Source: Flavobacterium rhamnosiphilum (GTDB taxonomy: Bacteria; Bacteroidota; Bacteroidia; Flavobacteriales; Flavobacteriaceae). From it: 64,000 nt of DNA. Below the pieces are notes generated by a model. That model searched no databases, was not told the DNA's origin, and worked only from the letters and a program-made list of their open reading frames with translations. The stretch covers positions 88,167 through 152,166 of the forward strand of contig NZ_SMLG01000009.1 in NCBI RefSeq assembly GCF_004349195.1. Direction: 5' to 3'. Positions 53,966-61,789 of the stretch are shown here, in pieces; within the stretch, counting starts at the first letter, position 1, and each line of letters starts with the position of its first letter. Position numbers and translations under genes: made by a program.

Positions 53966-55978
53966 CTATTTAATTTTAAAACGTAAACCTGCATAATACA
54001 TTTGTCCAAAAACTGGACCATAAACTATTGACGCATCAAAAGTAGGTCCAAATGGGTTCTCATTACCCAGGATAACATTATCTTGCTTGTAATTCCCAAT
54101 ATTTTCACCGCCAATATACATTTCAAAAGTAGAAGAAAAAGTTCTGGTAACTTGTATATTCATGACAGAAAATGAAGGTGAAAATTCAGGCAGCCTGTCT
54201 TCTTCAGGATTTGTTGATGTATTGGGTAATTGTTGTTTTCCAAGCCAGTTGAAAGTATAATCAAACTTCCATTGTTTTCCCTTATCTAAAATATGAGTTT
54301 CATACCCTAAATTCCCAAAGAAACGATGTTTTGCCTGCAATGGCCTTTGGTAGGTCCCTGATAAATAATCCGTTTGAATATCATAGTATTTGTAGGCTGT
54401 TCTCAAATTAAAATGTTTGGCTAATTCATAATTGAACTCTACTTGCAAACTATTCGCATACGATTTCCCTTTTAAGTTGTAAAACAAAACCTGTTGTGGA
54501 CTCTCCAACACATCAACAACTGCCTGATTTTGAAAATCGGTTCTGTAGAAATCAAAACCAACATCAGCACTCTTGCCGAAAAGTAAAAAACCCTGCATAA
54601 AACTCACCCCATAATTCCATGCAATTTCAGGATTCAAACCGTATATTTTTCCATTGGTATCTAAAAATTCAAAAGTTCTTGAACTTGCCAAAAGCTGTTG
54701 ATTTTCGGCAAAAACATTAGCGCTTCGTTTCCCTCTACCTGCTGAAAATCGCAAAACACCTTTTTCCCAAGGATTGTATCGCACATGTAATCTTGGCGTA
54801 GCAAAAGTCCCCAAACGATTATGATTATCTATTCTACCGCCAAGAACTACGCTAAAGTTCTCCGTGTTATCATAGGTATATTCAAAAAAAGCACCTACCG
54901 AATTATCAATCCTACTGTAATCATTTACATTGACAAACTCTCCGTATTTATCATACGTGAAGTTCAAACCCGTTGAAAATTTATGTTTCGTATTATTGAT
55001 AATCGAATTGAAAATCAGGTTCGAATAATAACTTTTTTGTTTGATATTATACTGATTTAATCCAAAATAAGAGTTTTGATCGTGACTGTTAAAAGCGTTT
55101 TGAAAACCAATACTCTGATACGGCATATCTGGAAAAACATAGCCTAATTTCGTGGAAACATCAAAACGTTCCGTATTGATTTCGGAACCCCAATAATTAG
55201 TCGTCCCCTTATCTCTATCTGGATCAAAATTTAATTCTCCAGTTTGTTTTTGATCATTCATATAACGTAAGTTAATGAAACTCACCCATCCTTTTTCAGC
55301 ATTGGTATATTGCCAACGATTTAAAACATTGATTTGTTTTGCCAATGGATTGTCCAGAAAACCATCGTCATTCATATCGTTTTTTGAAACTCTCGTGTTT
55401 ACGTGAACAAACAAACTACTACTCCATTTGTCAGAAATTTTGGTATTGAAATGCGTATTTAATTCAAACCGAGAATCTGTAGAACCATAGGCATTCAGAA
55501 AAAATGGAATATCGCTGATTGGCTTTATTAATTCGGTATTGATTTGTCCCGAAATACTTTCGAAGCCATTGACAACACTTCCAGCACCTTTGGTAATTTG
55601 GATGCTTTCAACCCAAGTTCCCGGCGTGAATGACAATCCGTAGGCTTGAGAAGCACCACGTACCGAAGGAATGTTTTCCTCAGTAATCATCAAATAAGGA
55701 CTCGTCAATCCTAACATTTTTATTTGTTTCGTCCCTGTCAAAGCGTCCGAAAAATTGACGTCGATTGAAGGATTTGTTTCGAAACTTTCTGCCAGATTAC
55801 AACAAGCTGCTTTAAGTAATTCTTTGCTTGTCAGCGTTGTAGTATTAGCCGTTAGACTATATGATTTTTTTAAACTTTTACTGTTTCCTTTTACTTTTAT
55901 CTCCTGCAAAGTATCTTGCGAATAAGAATTAAAAGCGCAAAAGAAGAACAATAAAAGTATTGAAATTTGTTTTTGCAT
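53966..55978 (-). CDS. TonB-dependent receptor, probable metal-linked type
   Basis: 670 residues. Signal peptide to about SYSQ, then directly LQEIKVKGNSKSLKKSYSLT, which may serve as TonB box, the plug (LLKAACCNLAESFETNPSID and TKGAGSVVNGFESISGQINT) and a full barrel ending in AGLRFKIK. There is no N-terminal carboxypeptidase-like domain, unlike many Bacteroidota receptors. The double cysteine in the plug and the flanking HMA and HYC_CC_PP genes suggest metal (copper-type) traffic. The ligand is not proven. Confidence 0.9.
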   Translation of the reverse strand: MQKQISILLLFFFCAFNSYSQDTLQEIKVKGNSKSLKKSYSLTANTTTLTSKELLKAACCNLAESFETNPSIDVNFSDALTGTKQIKMLGLTSPYLMITEENIPSVRGASQAYGLSFTPGTWVESIQITKGAGSVVNGFESISGQINTELIKPISDIPFFLNAYGSTDSRFELNTHFNTKISDKWSSSLFVHVNTRVSKNDMNDDGFLDNPLAKQINVLNRWQYTNAEKGWVSFINLRYMNDQKQTGELNFDPDRDKGTTNYWGSEINTERFDVSTKLGYVFPDMPYQSIGFQNAFNSHDQNSYFGLNQYNIKQKSYYSNLIFNSIINNTKHKFSTGLNFTYDKYGEFVNVNDYSRIDNSVGAFFEYTYDNTENFSVVLGGRIDNHNRLGTFATPRLHVRYNPWEKGVLRFSAGRGKRSANVFAENQQLLASSRTFEFLDTNGKIYGLNPEIAWNYGVSFMQGFLLFGKSADVGFDFYRTDFQNQAVVDVLESPQQVLFYNLKGKSYANSLQVEFNYELAKHFNLRTAYKYYDIQTDYLSGTYQRPLQAKHRFFGNLGYETHILDKGKQWKFDYTFNWLGKQQLPNTSTNPEEDRLPEFSPSFSVMNIQVTRTFSSTFEMYIGGENIGNYKQDNVILGNENPFGPTFDASIVYGPVFGQMYYAGLRFKIK

Positions 55979-56049
55979 GATTGATTTTTAATGTTAGAAA
56001 AATGTAAAATCACAAAGGTGTGATTCAAGTTTTTATTAAAACATTAAAA

Positions 56050-56451
56050 CTACGCGTAGAAAATATATTGGTGGTATAATTTAAAAAAAGACGGCGCATT
56101 TGCATCGCAATAATACGAAGTAAACTGGCTGTTTTTAAAATTTGAAATAAATGAAAATACAGAAGGATTCCATTCCTCTATTGAAAATGTAAAATCCGTA
56201 TGAAAAGAAACTATTTTTTGAATTAGATCATCCGTTTTCTTTTGAAATTTAACCTCTTTGTCTTTGCAACAATGTGATTTTTTTTCAATAACCCCACAAC
56301 AATCTTTTTCTAAATTTTGATCCTGAACAGGAGTTTTAAGAGTAACCGAAGCAATCTCATTACCGCAATAACGAACATTAAATGCTAATCCCATATTGGA
56401 AACCAACAGGAAAAAAGCAAGAAGAAGACAAATAGGTCTTTTGAATTTCAT
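56050..56451 (-). CDS. HYC_CC_PP family-like cysteine protein
   Basis: 133 residues with a signal peptide or N-terminal helix (ICLLLAFFLLVSNMGLAF). Motifs are RYCGNE, DCCG, HCCKDKEVKFQKK and a C-terminal APSFFKLYHQYIFY. This is the layout of the HYC_CC_PP family, though here the first His is Arg and the PP is PS. It is probably envelope-located and metal- or redox-related. It is first in the operon, 71 bp before the TonB receptor gene. Confidence 0.75.
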   Translation of the reverse strand: MKFKRPICLLLAFFLLVSNMGLAFNVRYCGNEIASVTLKTPVQDQNLEKDCCGVIEKKSHCCKDKEVKFQKKTDDLIQKIVSFHTDFTFSIEEWNPSVFSFISNFKNSQFTSYYCDANAPSFFKLYHQYIFYA

Positions 56452-56505
56452 GTTGCTAAATTAGTGATTTAATTAAACTCCAAAAGCTAAATTCATGTTA
56501 AAAAT

Positions 56506-57861
56506 CTACAATTCAAACTCTTGTCCCATTAAAGGAATTTTACAATCAAAACCATATTTTTCATGAATTTTTATCCGAAGTTCATCCATCGGCTGATTTT
56601 CTCCATGCACGAGAAAAACTCTTGTCGGTTTATTTTCCAACTCTGACAGCCAATTGAGTAAATCCTTTTGATCTCCATGCGCTGACAAACCCTGTATTTC
56701 CAGAATATTTGCCTTTACAGGATAATACCGACCATGAATTTTAACTTCTTTTGCTCCCTCTAATAATTTTCTTCCACGTGTTCCTTCGGCCTGATATCCT
56801 ACAATGATTACAGTAGTTTCCGGAAGACCAATATAGTGCTCGAGATAACTTAACACTCTTCCTCCGGTTACCATTCCGCTGGCTGCAATCACCACTTTAG
56901 GCTGCTCATCAAAAATCACTTCAATTGTTTCCTGATAATCAGAAACCAATGAAAACATTTTACTCATTTCGGCACATTCTTCCAGCGATAACTTATGCCA
57001 TTTTTTATTATTCGAAAAAATATTCAGTGCATTAATTCCCATTGGAGTATCAATAATATAAGGAATATTGGGAATCCTATTCTCTTCTCTAAGCTGCCAT
57101 ATCAGATACATGATGGTTTGGGCACGCTCTACAGCAAAACTCGGAATAATAATCGTTCCGCCTTTCTCGACAGTATTGTTAATGTAGGTTTCTAATTCTA
57201 ATTTGGTATCTGTTTTAGGATGCAGTCGATCACCATAGGTACTTTCGAGAAAAACATAATCGGCTTTTTTGGGTTTGGTTGGCGGATACATCAACACATC
57301 ATTATCACGACCAATGTCTCCGGAAAAAACTAAGGTTTTATTTTCAAGTGTCAATGCAATACTGCAAGCACCCAGAATATGACCTGCATTCGTATAAACA
57401 GCTTCAATCTGGGCATCCAAAGGAACAGGTTCATTGGTTTTAATTACTCTAAAAAACGGAAAAACTTTTTCAGCTTGTTCTACCGTATAAAGTGGTTCGG
57501 CAATTTCATGTTTGGAATATTTCCCTTCATTTGCATTTTTAGCTTCTTCTTCCTGAATTTTAGCACTATCCAAAAGAATGAGTTTAGTAATATCTTTTGT
57601 GGGACTGGTGCAATAAATTTTGCCTTCAAAGCCCTGATTCACCAATCTTGGCAACCAACCACAATGATCTAAATGACCATGAGTAAGCAAAACAAAGTCT
57701 ATCGTGGACGGCAAAATAGGCAAAGGTTCCCAATTGAGTTCCCGCAAAGGTTTTATCCCTTGGAATAGACCACAATCTATCAAAATCCGAATCCCATTAC
57801 TTTCAATTAATGTTTTAGAACCAGTCACTGTACCTGCTCCACCAATAAATTTAACTTTCAT
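56506..57861 (-). CDS. Beta-CASP metallo-beta-lactamase-fold RNA nuclease
   Basis: 451 residues. The MBL motif is LLTHGHLDHCGWLPRL (HxHxDH, about 58-73). A beta-CASP insert follows (FLESTYGDRLHP, IIPSFAVERAQTIMYLIWQL), with later motifs VVIAASGMVTGGRVLSYL and LSAHGDQKDLLNWL, and a C-terminal RMMBL segment (VFLVHGENQPMDELR). This matches archaeal/bacterial CPSF-like RNA exo/endonucleases. It is in one operon with the ATP-cone endonuclease-fold gene, 37 bp upstream. Confidence 0.92.
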   Translation of the reverse strand: MKVKFIGGAGTVTGSKTLIESNGIRILIDCGLFQGIKPLRELNWEPLPILPSTIDFVLLTHGHLDHCGWLPRLVNQGFEGKIYCTSPTKDITKLILLDSAKIQEEEAKNANEGKYSKHEIAEPLYTVEQAEKVFPFFRVIKTNEPVPLDAQIEAVYTNAGHILGACSIALTLENKTLVFSGDIGRDNDVLMYPPTKPKKADYVFLESTYGDRLHPKTDTKLELETYINNTVEKGGTIIIPSFAVERAQTIMYLIWQLREENRIPNIPYIIDTPMGINALNIFSNNKKWHKLSLEECAEMSKMFSLVSDYQETIEVIFDEQPKVVIAASGMVTGGRVLSYLEHYIGLPETTVIIVGYQAEGTRGRKLLEGAKEVKIHGRYYPVKANILEIQGLSAHGDQKDLLNWLSELENKPTRVFLVHGENQPMDELRIKIHEKYGFDCKIPLMGQEFEL

Positions 57862-57898
57862 TTGATTTGAATTTAAAATTAAACAATCCAGTATTATT

Positions 57899-58729
57899 TT
57901 AAATATAACTACATAATTCCGATGCTTCTTTTAATACGTGTTTTATCCGGTTTGGACTCAATCCAATTTTCTCCAAGCAATCGGAATGGTTTATTATTTC
58001 TTTTACCAATATCACATCCAATATCAACAACTTATCTTTTTCAGCTATTGATAAAGTGGTTAAACAAGTCACCGGATAAAGATAATGCGTGTCATTTTTG
58101 GTTTTTAGATTATTGTCTTCAGGATAATTCCAACTTAATAAACTCAATCCTGAACATTTTGCAAAATCGACCGCATCTGTTGTAAATCTGTTATTTGTGA
58201 CGATCCAACAATTTGAAATAATATCTCTTTTTTCAAAAATGGCATGTTGTCTTTCCTTCAAGTCATTAAAACGAGACAAAATATACATGGGAACTTTCAC
58301 ATCCGAAGCGGCATCTCTACCCACATGATATTTGCATTCAACCATGGAAATATCCTCATTCTTCTTTACTAAAACATCAATTTCATGCAAGACACATTTG
58401 CCCTGCAAGCTTATATTTGTTACCGTTTGATACTGTTCCGAGGCAAAAAGACGGGCTATGTATTTTTCGAAAAAGAAGCCTGCAGGACCTAACAGCCGTA
58501 TTGCTTCTCTTAAATTATAACGTGCTGCATGGGAATTAGCTGTTTTTTTCAATAATGAAAAAGCCATTTTATAGATTTGCTTCGTAGAAATACCTTCATA
58601 CATTTGTTTTTTTATAGTATAAAGTATGTTGTCGACCGCAATAGCACTTGCTCCGGATTTTAAAAGTGATTTTTTGAGTTTATCAGAATTAAATTCGACA
58701 ATATCTCCAGAATGTTTGATGATTTTCAT
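57899..58729 (-). CDS. ATP-cone plus restriction-endonuclease-fold protein
   Basis: 276 residues. The N-terminal ATP-cone (about 1-88; IVEFNSDKLKKSLLKSGASA and GISTKQIYKMAFSLLKK) resembles the regulatory ATP/dATP-binding domain of ribonucleotide reductases. The middle (about 105-215) is an Mrr-like nuclease: HEIDVLVKKNEDISMVECKY supplies the D and ExK of a PD-(D/E)xK site. A helical C-terminus follows. It would be a nuclease sensitive to nucleotide state; no DNA-modification gene accompanies it. It is co-oriented with the beta-CASP gene. Confidence 0.85.
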   Translation of the reverse strand: MKIIKHSGDIVEFNSDKLKKSLLKSGASAIAVDNILYTIKKQMYEGISTKQIYKMAFSLLKKTANSHAARYNLREAIRLLGPAGFFFEKYIARLFASEQYQTVTNISLQGKCVLHEIDVLVKKNEDISMVECKYHVGRDAASDVKVPMYILSRFNDLKERQHAIFEKRDIISNCWIVTNNRFTTDAVDFAKCSGLSLLSWNYPEDNNLKTKNDTHYLYPVTCLTTLSIAEKDKLLILDVILVKEIINHSDCLEKIGLSPNRIKHVLKEASELCSYI

Positions 58730-58787
58730 ACCCTTATTGATTTGATAAACAAATACTTAAATCAACATTAAAGATAAAGAAAAAAGA

Positions 58788-59231
58788 CTACTTATTTTGT
58801 TTTTGATAATAAAATCCCGGAACAAATAATAAGACAAAAATAGGTTGAATCAAAAACCTGCGAACATAAAACAGAATCCAATTACTATGTTCATGTGCGA
58901 AGTAGACTATGTAGAAAAAAGCAACAATTAAAATCATAAAGAAAAAATAATACAGGACTAAGGCAAATTTAACCATTCCTACGTCTTTGAAAAGGACATA
59001 AATAATACCCAATGAAATAGTAGTATTCAATGTATAACGGAACAACAATCCTAAAAACAATTGGGTTGAATTGAAACTTGGCAACCTTAACTTAGTAAAA
59101 TCTTTTTTGAAGAAATCCAGAAAGGGATCATAAAACAACTGATTTTCAAAAGTGCGAACAAGCACTAATAATACAACCAAAAAAAGGAATTGCACTAATC
59201 TTAGTTTGTTATTTAATATCTTTTGAAGCAT
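58788..59231 (-). CDS. Exosortase F system-associated membrane protein
   Basis: 147 residues with four hydrophobic helices. The N-terminus NNKLRLVQFLFLVVLLVLVR, then FENQLFYDPFLDFFK, resembles the small membrane protein regularly encoded with XrtF. Its start lies 23 bases inside the xrtF 3' end, in a different frame, so translation is likely coupled. Function unknown; the partnership is known from conserved pairing. Confidence 0.85.
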   Translation of the reverse strand: MLQKILNNKLRLVQFLFLVVLLVLVRTFENQLFYDPFLDFFKKDFTKLRLPSFNSTQLFLGLLFRYTLNTTISLGIIYVLFKDVGMVKFALVLYYFFFMILIVAFFYIVYFAHEHSNWILFYVRRFLIQPIFVLLFVPGFYYQKQNK

Positions 59232-59757
59232 ATCTTGAAAATTTACGAACCCAAATTAACCATAAAATAAAAACCACACCATAAATATACAAAGGAAAAA
59301 GGACTCCGTGTAAAAATGGTTCTTGTTTTGGAAAATAAAAAATAAGCGCAATTAAAGCTGCTATTCTCAAAACATTCAGCACATAAATAAGCAGGCTTCC
59401 GCCAAAGATAAAAAGTAGCGTCATTTTTAATTTCCCCGAAAAAGCTACCACAAATGAAATAAACAAAATAATTACACTGATTGCATTACAGCCTTCTATA
59501 ATTCGGGCAACATATTTCTGATCATAAAACAACTTCATATAAGGGTGCGCAGCACTTTCTTCAATTGCAGATCCATCATTAAACAGTTGCAACACTTGCG
59601 CCGTATTTTTACCCACCATTCTTGTAATAGAATCTATTTCATTTTCTTCAAAACCACTAAGATAGCGCTGATACAAAAAAGTCAGTACGATATATGCCAG
59701 AAAAAAGGTTGCCAGAAAAAGCAAAAAAGGTTTATAAAGAATAAAATATTTTTTCAA
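59209..59757 (-). CDS. xrtF: Exosortase family protein XrtF
   Basis: 182 residues with four to five membrane helices. The exosortase catalytic residues are visible: Cys in VARIIEGCNAISVII (about 90), Arg in YVLNVLRIAALI (about 131) and His in PFLHGVLFPLYIYG (about 150). Exosortases process and sort proteins with a C-terminal tripartite signal to the envelope. I see no such substrate in this window, as is common for XrtF. Length is normal for this short subfamily. Confidence 0.9.
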   Translation of the reverse strand: MKKYFILYKPFLLFLATFFLAYIVLTFLYQRYLSGFEENEIDSITRMVGKNTAQVLQLFNDGSAIEESAAHPYMKLFYDQKYVARIIEGCNAISVIILFISFVVAFSGKLKMTLLFIFGGSLLIYVLNVLRIAALIALIFYFPKQEPFLHGVLFPLYIYGVVFILWLIWVRKFSRYASKDIK

Positions 59758-59804
59758 GATCTATTTTTTAACAAATTTATGTAATTTTTGAAACCGGCTT
59801 TAAA

Positions 59805-59812
59805 TACTTTTG
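59805..59812 (+). promoter_or_regulatory. Candidate -7 box for the GAF-domain gene
   Basis: TACTTTTG matches TAnnTTTG, 19 bases before the ATG. A TTTG 14 bp upstream is closer than usual. Confidence 0.4.
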
Positions 59813-59831
59813 CATAAATAAAATTAAAAAC

Positions 59832-60287
59832 ATGACATTTCAAGAATTACAACCAAAAGTAACCGAAATCACATTAAATAAAACGCTGTCAAGAGACGAA
59901 AAACTGTTGTCAATTTGTCAATTACTTAGCGACTCTATTGCATATTACAATTGGGTTGGATTTTATTTTGCAAATCACGAATCTAAAACATTGCACTTAG
60001 GACCTTACGTAGGTGCAGAAACAGATCATACTGTAATCCCTTTTGGAAAAGGAATTTGCGGACAAGTAGCAGTTTCTAATGAAAACTTTGTAGTTCCTGA
60101 CGTTGCAGCGCAAGACAATTATATTGCTTGTAGTTTTACCGTAAAATCCGAAATCGTTGTGCCCCTTTTTGTAAACGGCGAAAACATAGGACAAATTGAT
60201 ATTGACAGCCATGTCTTGGATCCATTTACTAAAGAGGATGAGTTATTTTTGGAGTTTGTGAATGAGGAAGCGGCAAAATTGTACTAA
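59832..60287 (+). CDS. GAF-domain protein, probable free methionine-(R)-sulfoxide reductase
   Basis: 151 residues forming one GAF domain: YYNWVGFYFANHESKTLHLG, IPFGKGICGQVAVS, NYIACSFTVKSEIVVPLF. The second and third cysteines of fRMsr (GICG and IACS) are present, while the first is replaced (TDHTVIPFG). The IACS cysteine is the catalytic one in known enzymes, so reduction of free methionine sulfoxide remains plausible. Single gene with its own -7 box. Confidence 0.85.
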   Translation: MTFQELQPKVTEITLNKTLSRDEKLLSICQLLSDSIAYYNWVGFYFANHESKTLHLGPYVGAETDHTVIPFGKGICGQVAVSNENFVVPDVAAQDNYIACSFTVKSEIVVPLFVNGENIGQIDIDSHVLDPFTKEDELFLEFVNEEAAKLY

Positions 60288-60293
60288 AATTGA

Positions 60294-60301
60294 TACATTT
60301 G
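60294..60301 (+). promoter_or_regulatory. Candidate -7 box for the MORN/TonB-C gene
   Basis: TACATTTG matches TAnnTTTG, 20 bases before the ATG at 60322. The nearest TTG is only 12 bp upstream, so the -33 is uncertain. Confidence 0.4.
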
Positions 60302-60321
60302 ATTTTTAATCTAAATTATTT

Positions 60322-61263
60322 ATGAAATCAAATTTACATTTTATACTATTTCTTCTAATTCCAATTTTATCATTCTCTCAAACCCCTATTAGCAAAAAAA
60401 TTTATTTGGATTCCCTTTGGAATGAAACTACGGAAGCAAATCATAAATATTACAGAATAACCAAGAGCTACAATTTAAACCAAGACAGCTATACAGTATC
60501 TGATTATTACAAATCAGGCGTTTTACAAATGGCAGGAACCTCAAAAACCAAAGATTATCTATCGAAAGAAGGCCAATTTATATTTTATTATGAAAATGGG
60601 AATAAAAGATCCATTGCAAATTATGTGAATTCCAGACCAAGTGGCAAACAGTTTGACTGGTATGAAAATGGACAAATCAAATCAGAAATTGAATATCTAG
60701 AAAATCAAAATGGGTCTATTTCTGAAATTAGCGTTAATCAATTCTGGAATACCGAAAACGTCCAAAAAGTTATTGACGGCAACGGTGATTATGAATACTC
60801 CGATGACAGACAGCACGAAAACGGAAAAATAAAAAACGGTTTTCATGATGGTATTTGGAAAGGATATAACAAAAATCTTAATTGGAGCTACACGGAAATT
60901 TATGAAAACGGCAAATTCATTTCGGGCGTAAGCATTGATTCCTCTAACACGGAACACCCATATGATGTAATTGAATCTAAACCCAAACCAAAAAAAGGAA
61001 TCGAACATTTTTATGGGTATATAGGAAAAACATTTAATACCCCAAAAGTACAAGGACTTAAAGGAAAAATCTATATTACCTTTGTCGTTGACGCAAATGG
61101 GAAAATTATAGAACCCAAAATCCTTAGAGATATAGGTTACGGAACAGGTCTAGAAGCAATAAGAGTTTTAACCAGTTATGGAAACTGGATCCCCGGTCAA
61201 CAAAGAGGCATTAATGTTCGTGTACTTTATTCTATACCTATTACTATACAATCAAGATATTAA
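60322..61263 (+). CDS. MORN-like repeat protein with a TonB C-terminal domain
   Basis: 313 residues. The signal peptide ends at about LSFSQ (residue 19). The middle has MORN_2/YwqK-like repeats (GQFIFYYENGNKRSIANYVN, SGKQFDWYENGQIKSEIEY, HENGKIKNGFHDGIWKGY). The C-terminus is a TonB_C domain (KGKIYITFVVDANGKIIEPK, GLEAIRVLTSYGNWIPG). There is no N-terminal membrane anchor of the TonB type, so it is probably a free periplasmic or secreted protein rather than an energy transducer. Function unknown. Confidence 0.8.
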   Translation: MKSNLHFILFLLIPILSFSQTPISKKIYLDSLWNETTEANHKYYRITKSYNLNQDSYTVSDYYKSGVLQMAGTSKTKDYLSKEGQFIFYYENGNKRSIANYVNSRPSGKQFDWYENGQIKSEIEYLENQNGSISEISVNQFWNTENVQKVIDGNGDYEYSDDRQHENGKIKNGFHDGIWKGYNKNLNWSYTEIYENGKFISGVSIDSSNTEHPYDVIESKPKPKKGIEHFYGYIGKTFNTPKVQGLKGKIYITFVVDANGKIIEPKILRDIGYGTGLEAIRVLTSYGNWIPGQQRGINVRVLYSIPITIQSRY

Positions 61264-61304
61264 AATAATTTGCAATTCATAATTTATAATTCATAATTAT
61301 TTTC

Positions 61305-61312
61305 TACATTTG
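61305..61312 (+). promoter_or_regulatory. -7 box of rpsO
   Basis: TACATTTG, the same octamer as at the tRNA-fMet promoter, lies 56 bases before the rpsO ATG. It leaves a short 5' leader. The -33 element is not obvious at standard spacing. Confidence 0.55.
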
Positions 61313-61368
61313 CACCCGTCTTACAATGGATGTACGACATACATAAAAATCATTAAACAAATATTGGA

Positions 61369-61635
61369 ATGTATTTAACTAAAGAGATTAAAGAAGAAAT
61401 CTTCGCTAAACACGGAGAAAAAACAAACACTGGAAAATCAGAAGCTCAAATTGCTTTGTTCACTTTCAGAATTAGCCACTTAACGGAGCACTTGAAAAAA
61501 AATCGTCACGATTATAATACAGAGCGTTCATTAGTATTGCTTGTAGGTAAAAGAAGATCTTTGTTGGATTACTTGAAGAAAACAGAAATCAACAGGTACC
61601 GTGAAATTATCAAAGTATTGAATATCAGAAAATAA
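61369..61635 (+). CDS. rpsO: 30S ribosomal protein S15
   Basis: 88 residues, full length. KTNTGKSEAQIALFTFRISH and HLKKNRHDYNTERSLVLLVG are the S15 core, and the end is YREIIKVLNIRK. It binds the central domain of 16S rRNA. It is followed by pnp, the classical rpsO-pnp arrangement. Confidence 0.98.
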   Translation: MYLTKEIKEEIFAKHGEKTNTGKSEAQIALFTFRISHLTEHLKKNRHDYNTERSLVLLVGKRRSLLDYLKKTEINRYREIIKVLNIRK

Positions 61636-61644
61636 TCAATATAA

Positions 61645-61671
61645 AAGAGGTGCGAAAGTGCCTCTTTTTGT
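61645..61671 (+). terminator. Hairpin between rpsO and pnp
   Basis: GAGGTGC-GAAA-GTGCCTC (with two G-T pairs) is followed by TTTTTG. It can terminate rpsO transcripts, act as an attenuator before pnp, or serve as a processing site. Confidence 0.7.
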
Positions 61672-61789
61672 TTTTATATACAATAATAAAAAAAGTTTGG
61701 TTTTTCATTGGGTTTTAGGCATTAACTACGCACAACAACAACTACAACACAACTAGAACCCATTGTTTAATCTAAAGAGAATTCAAATT

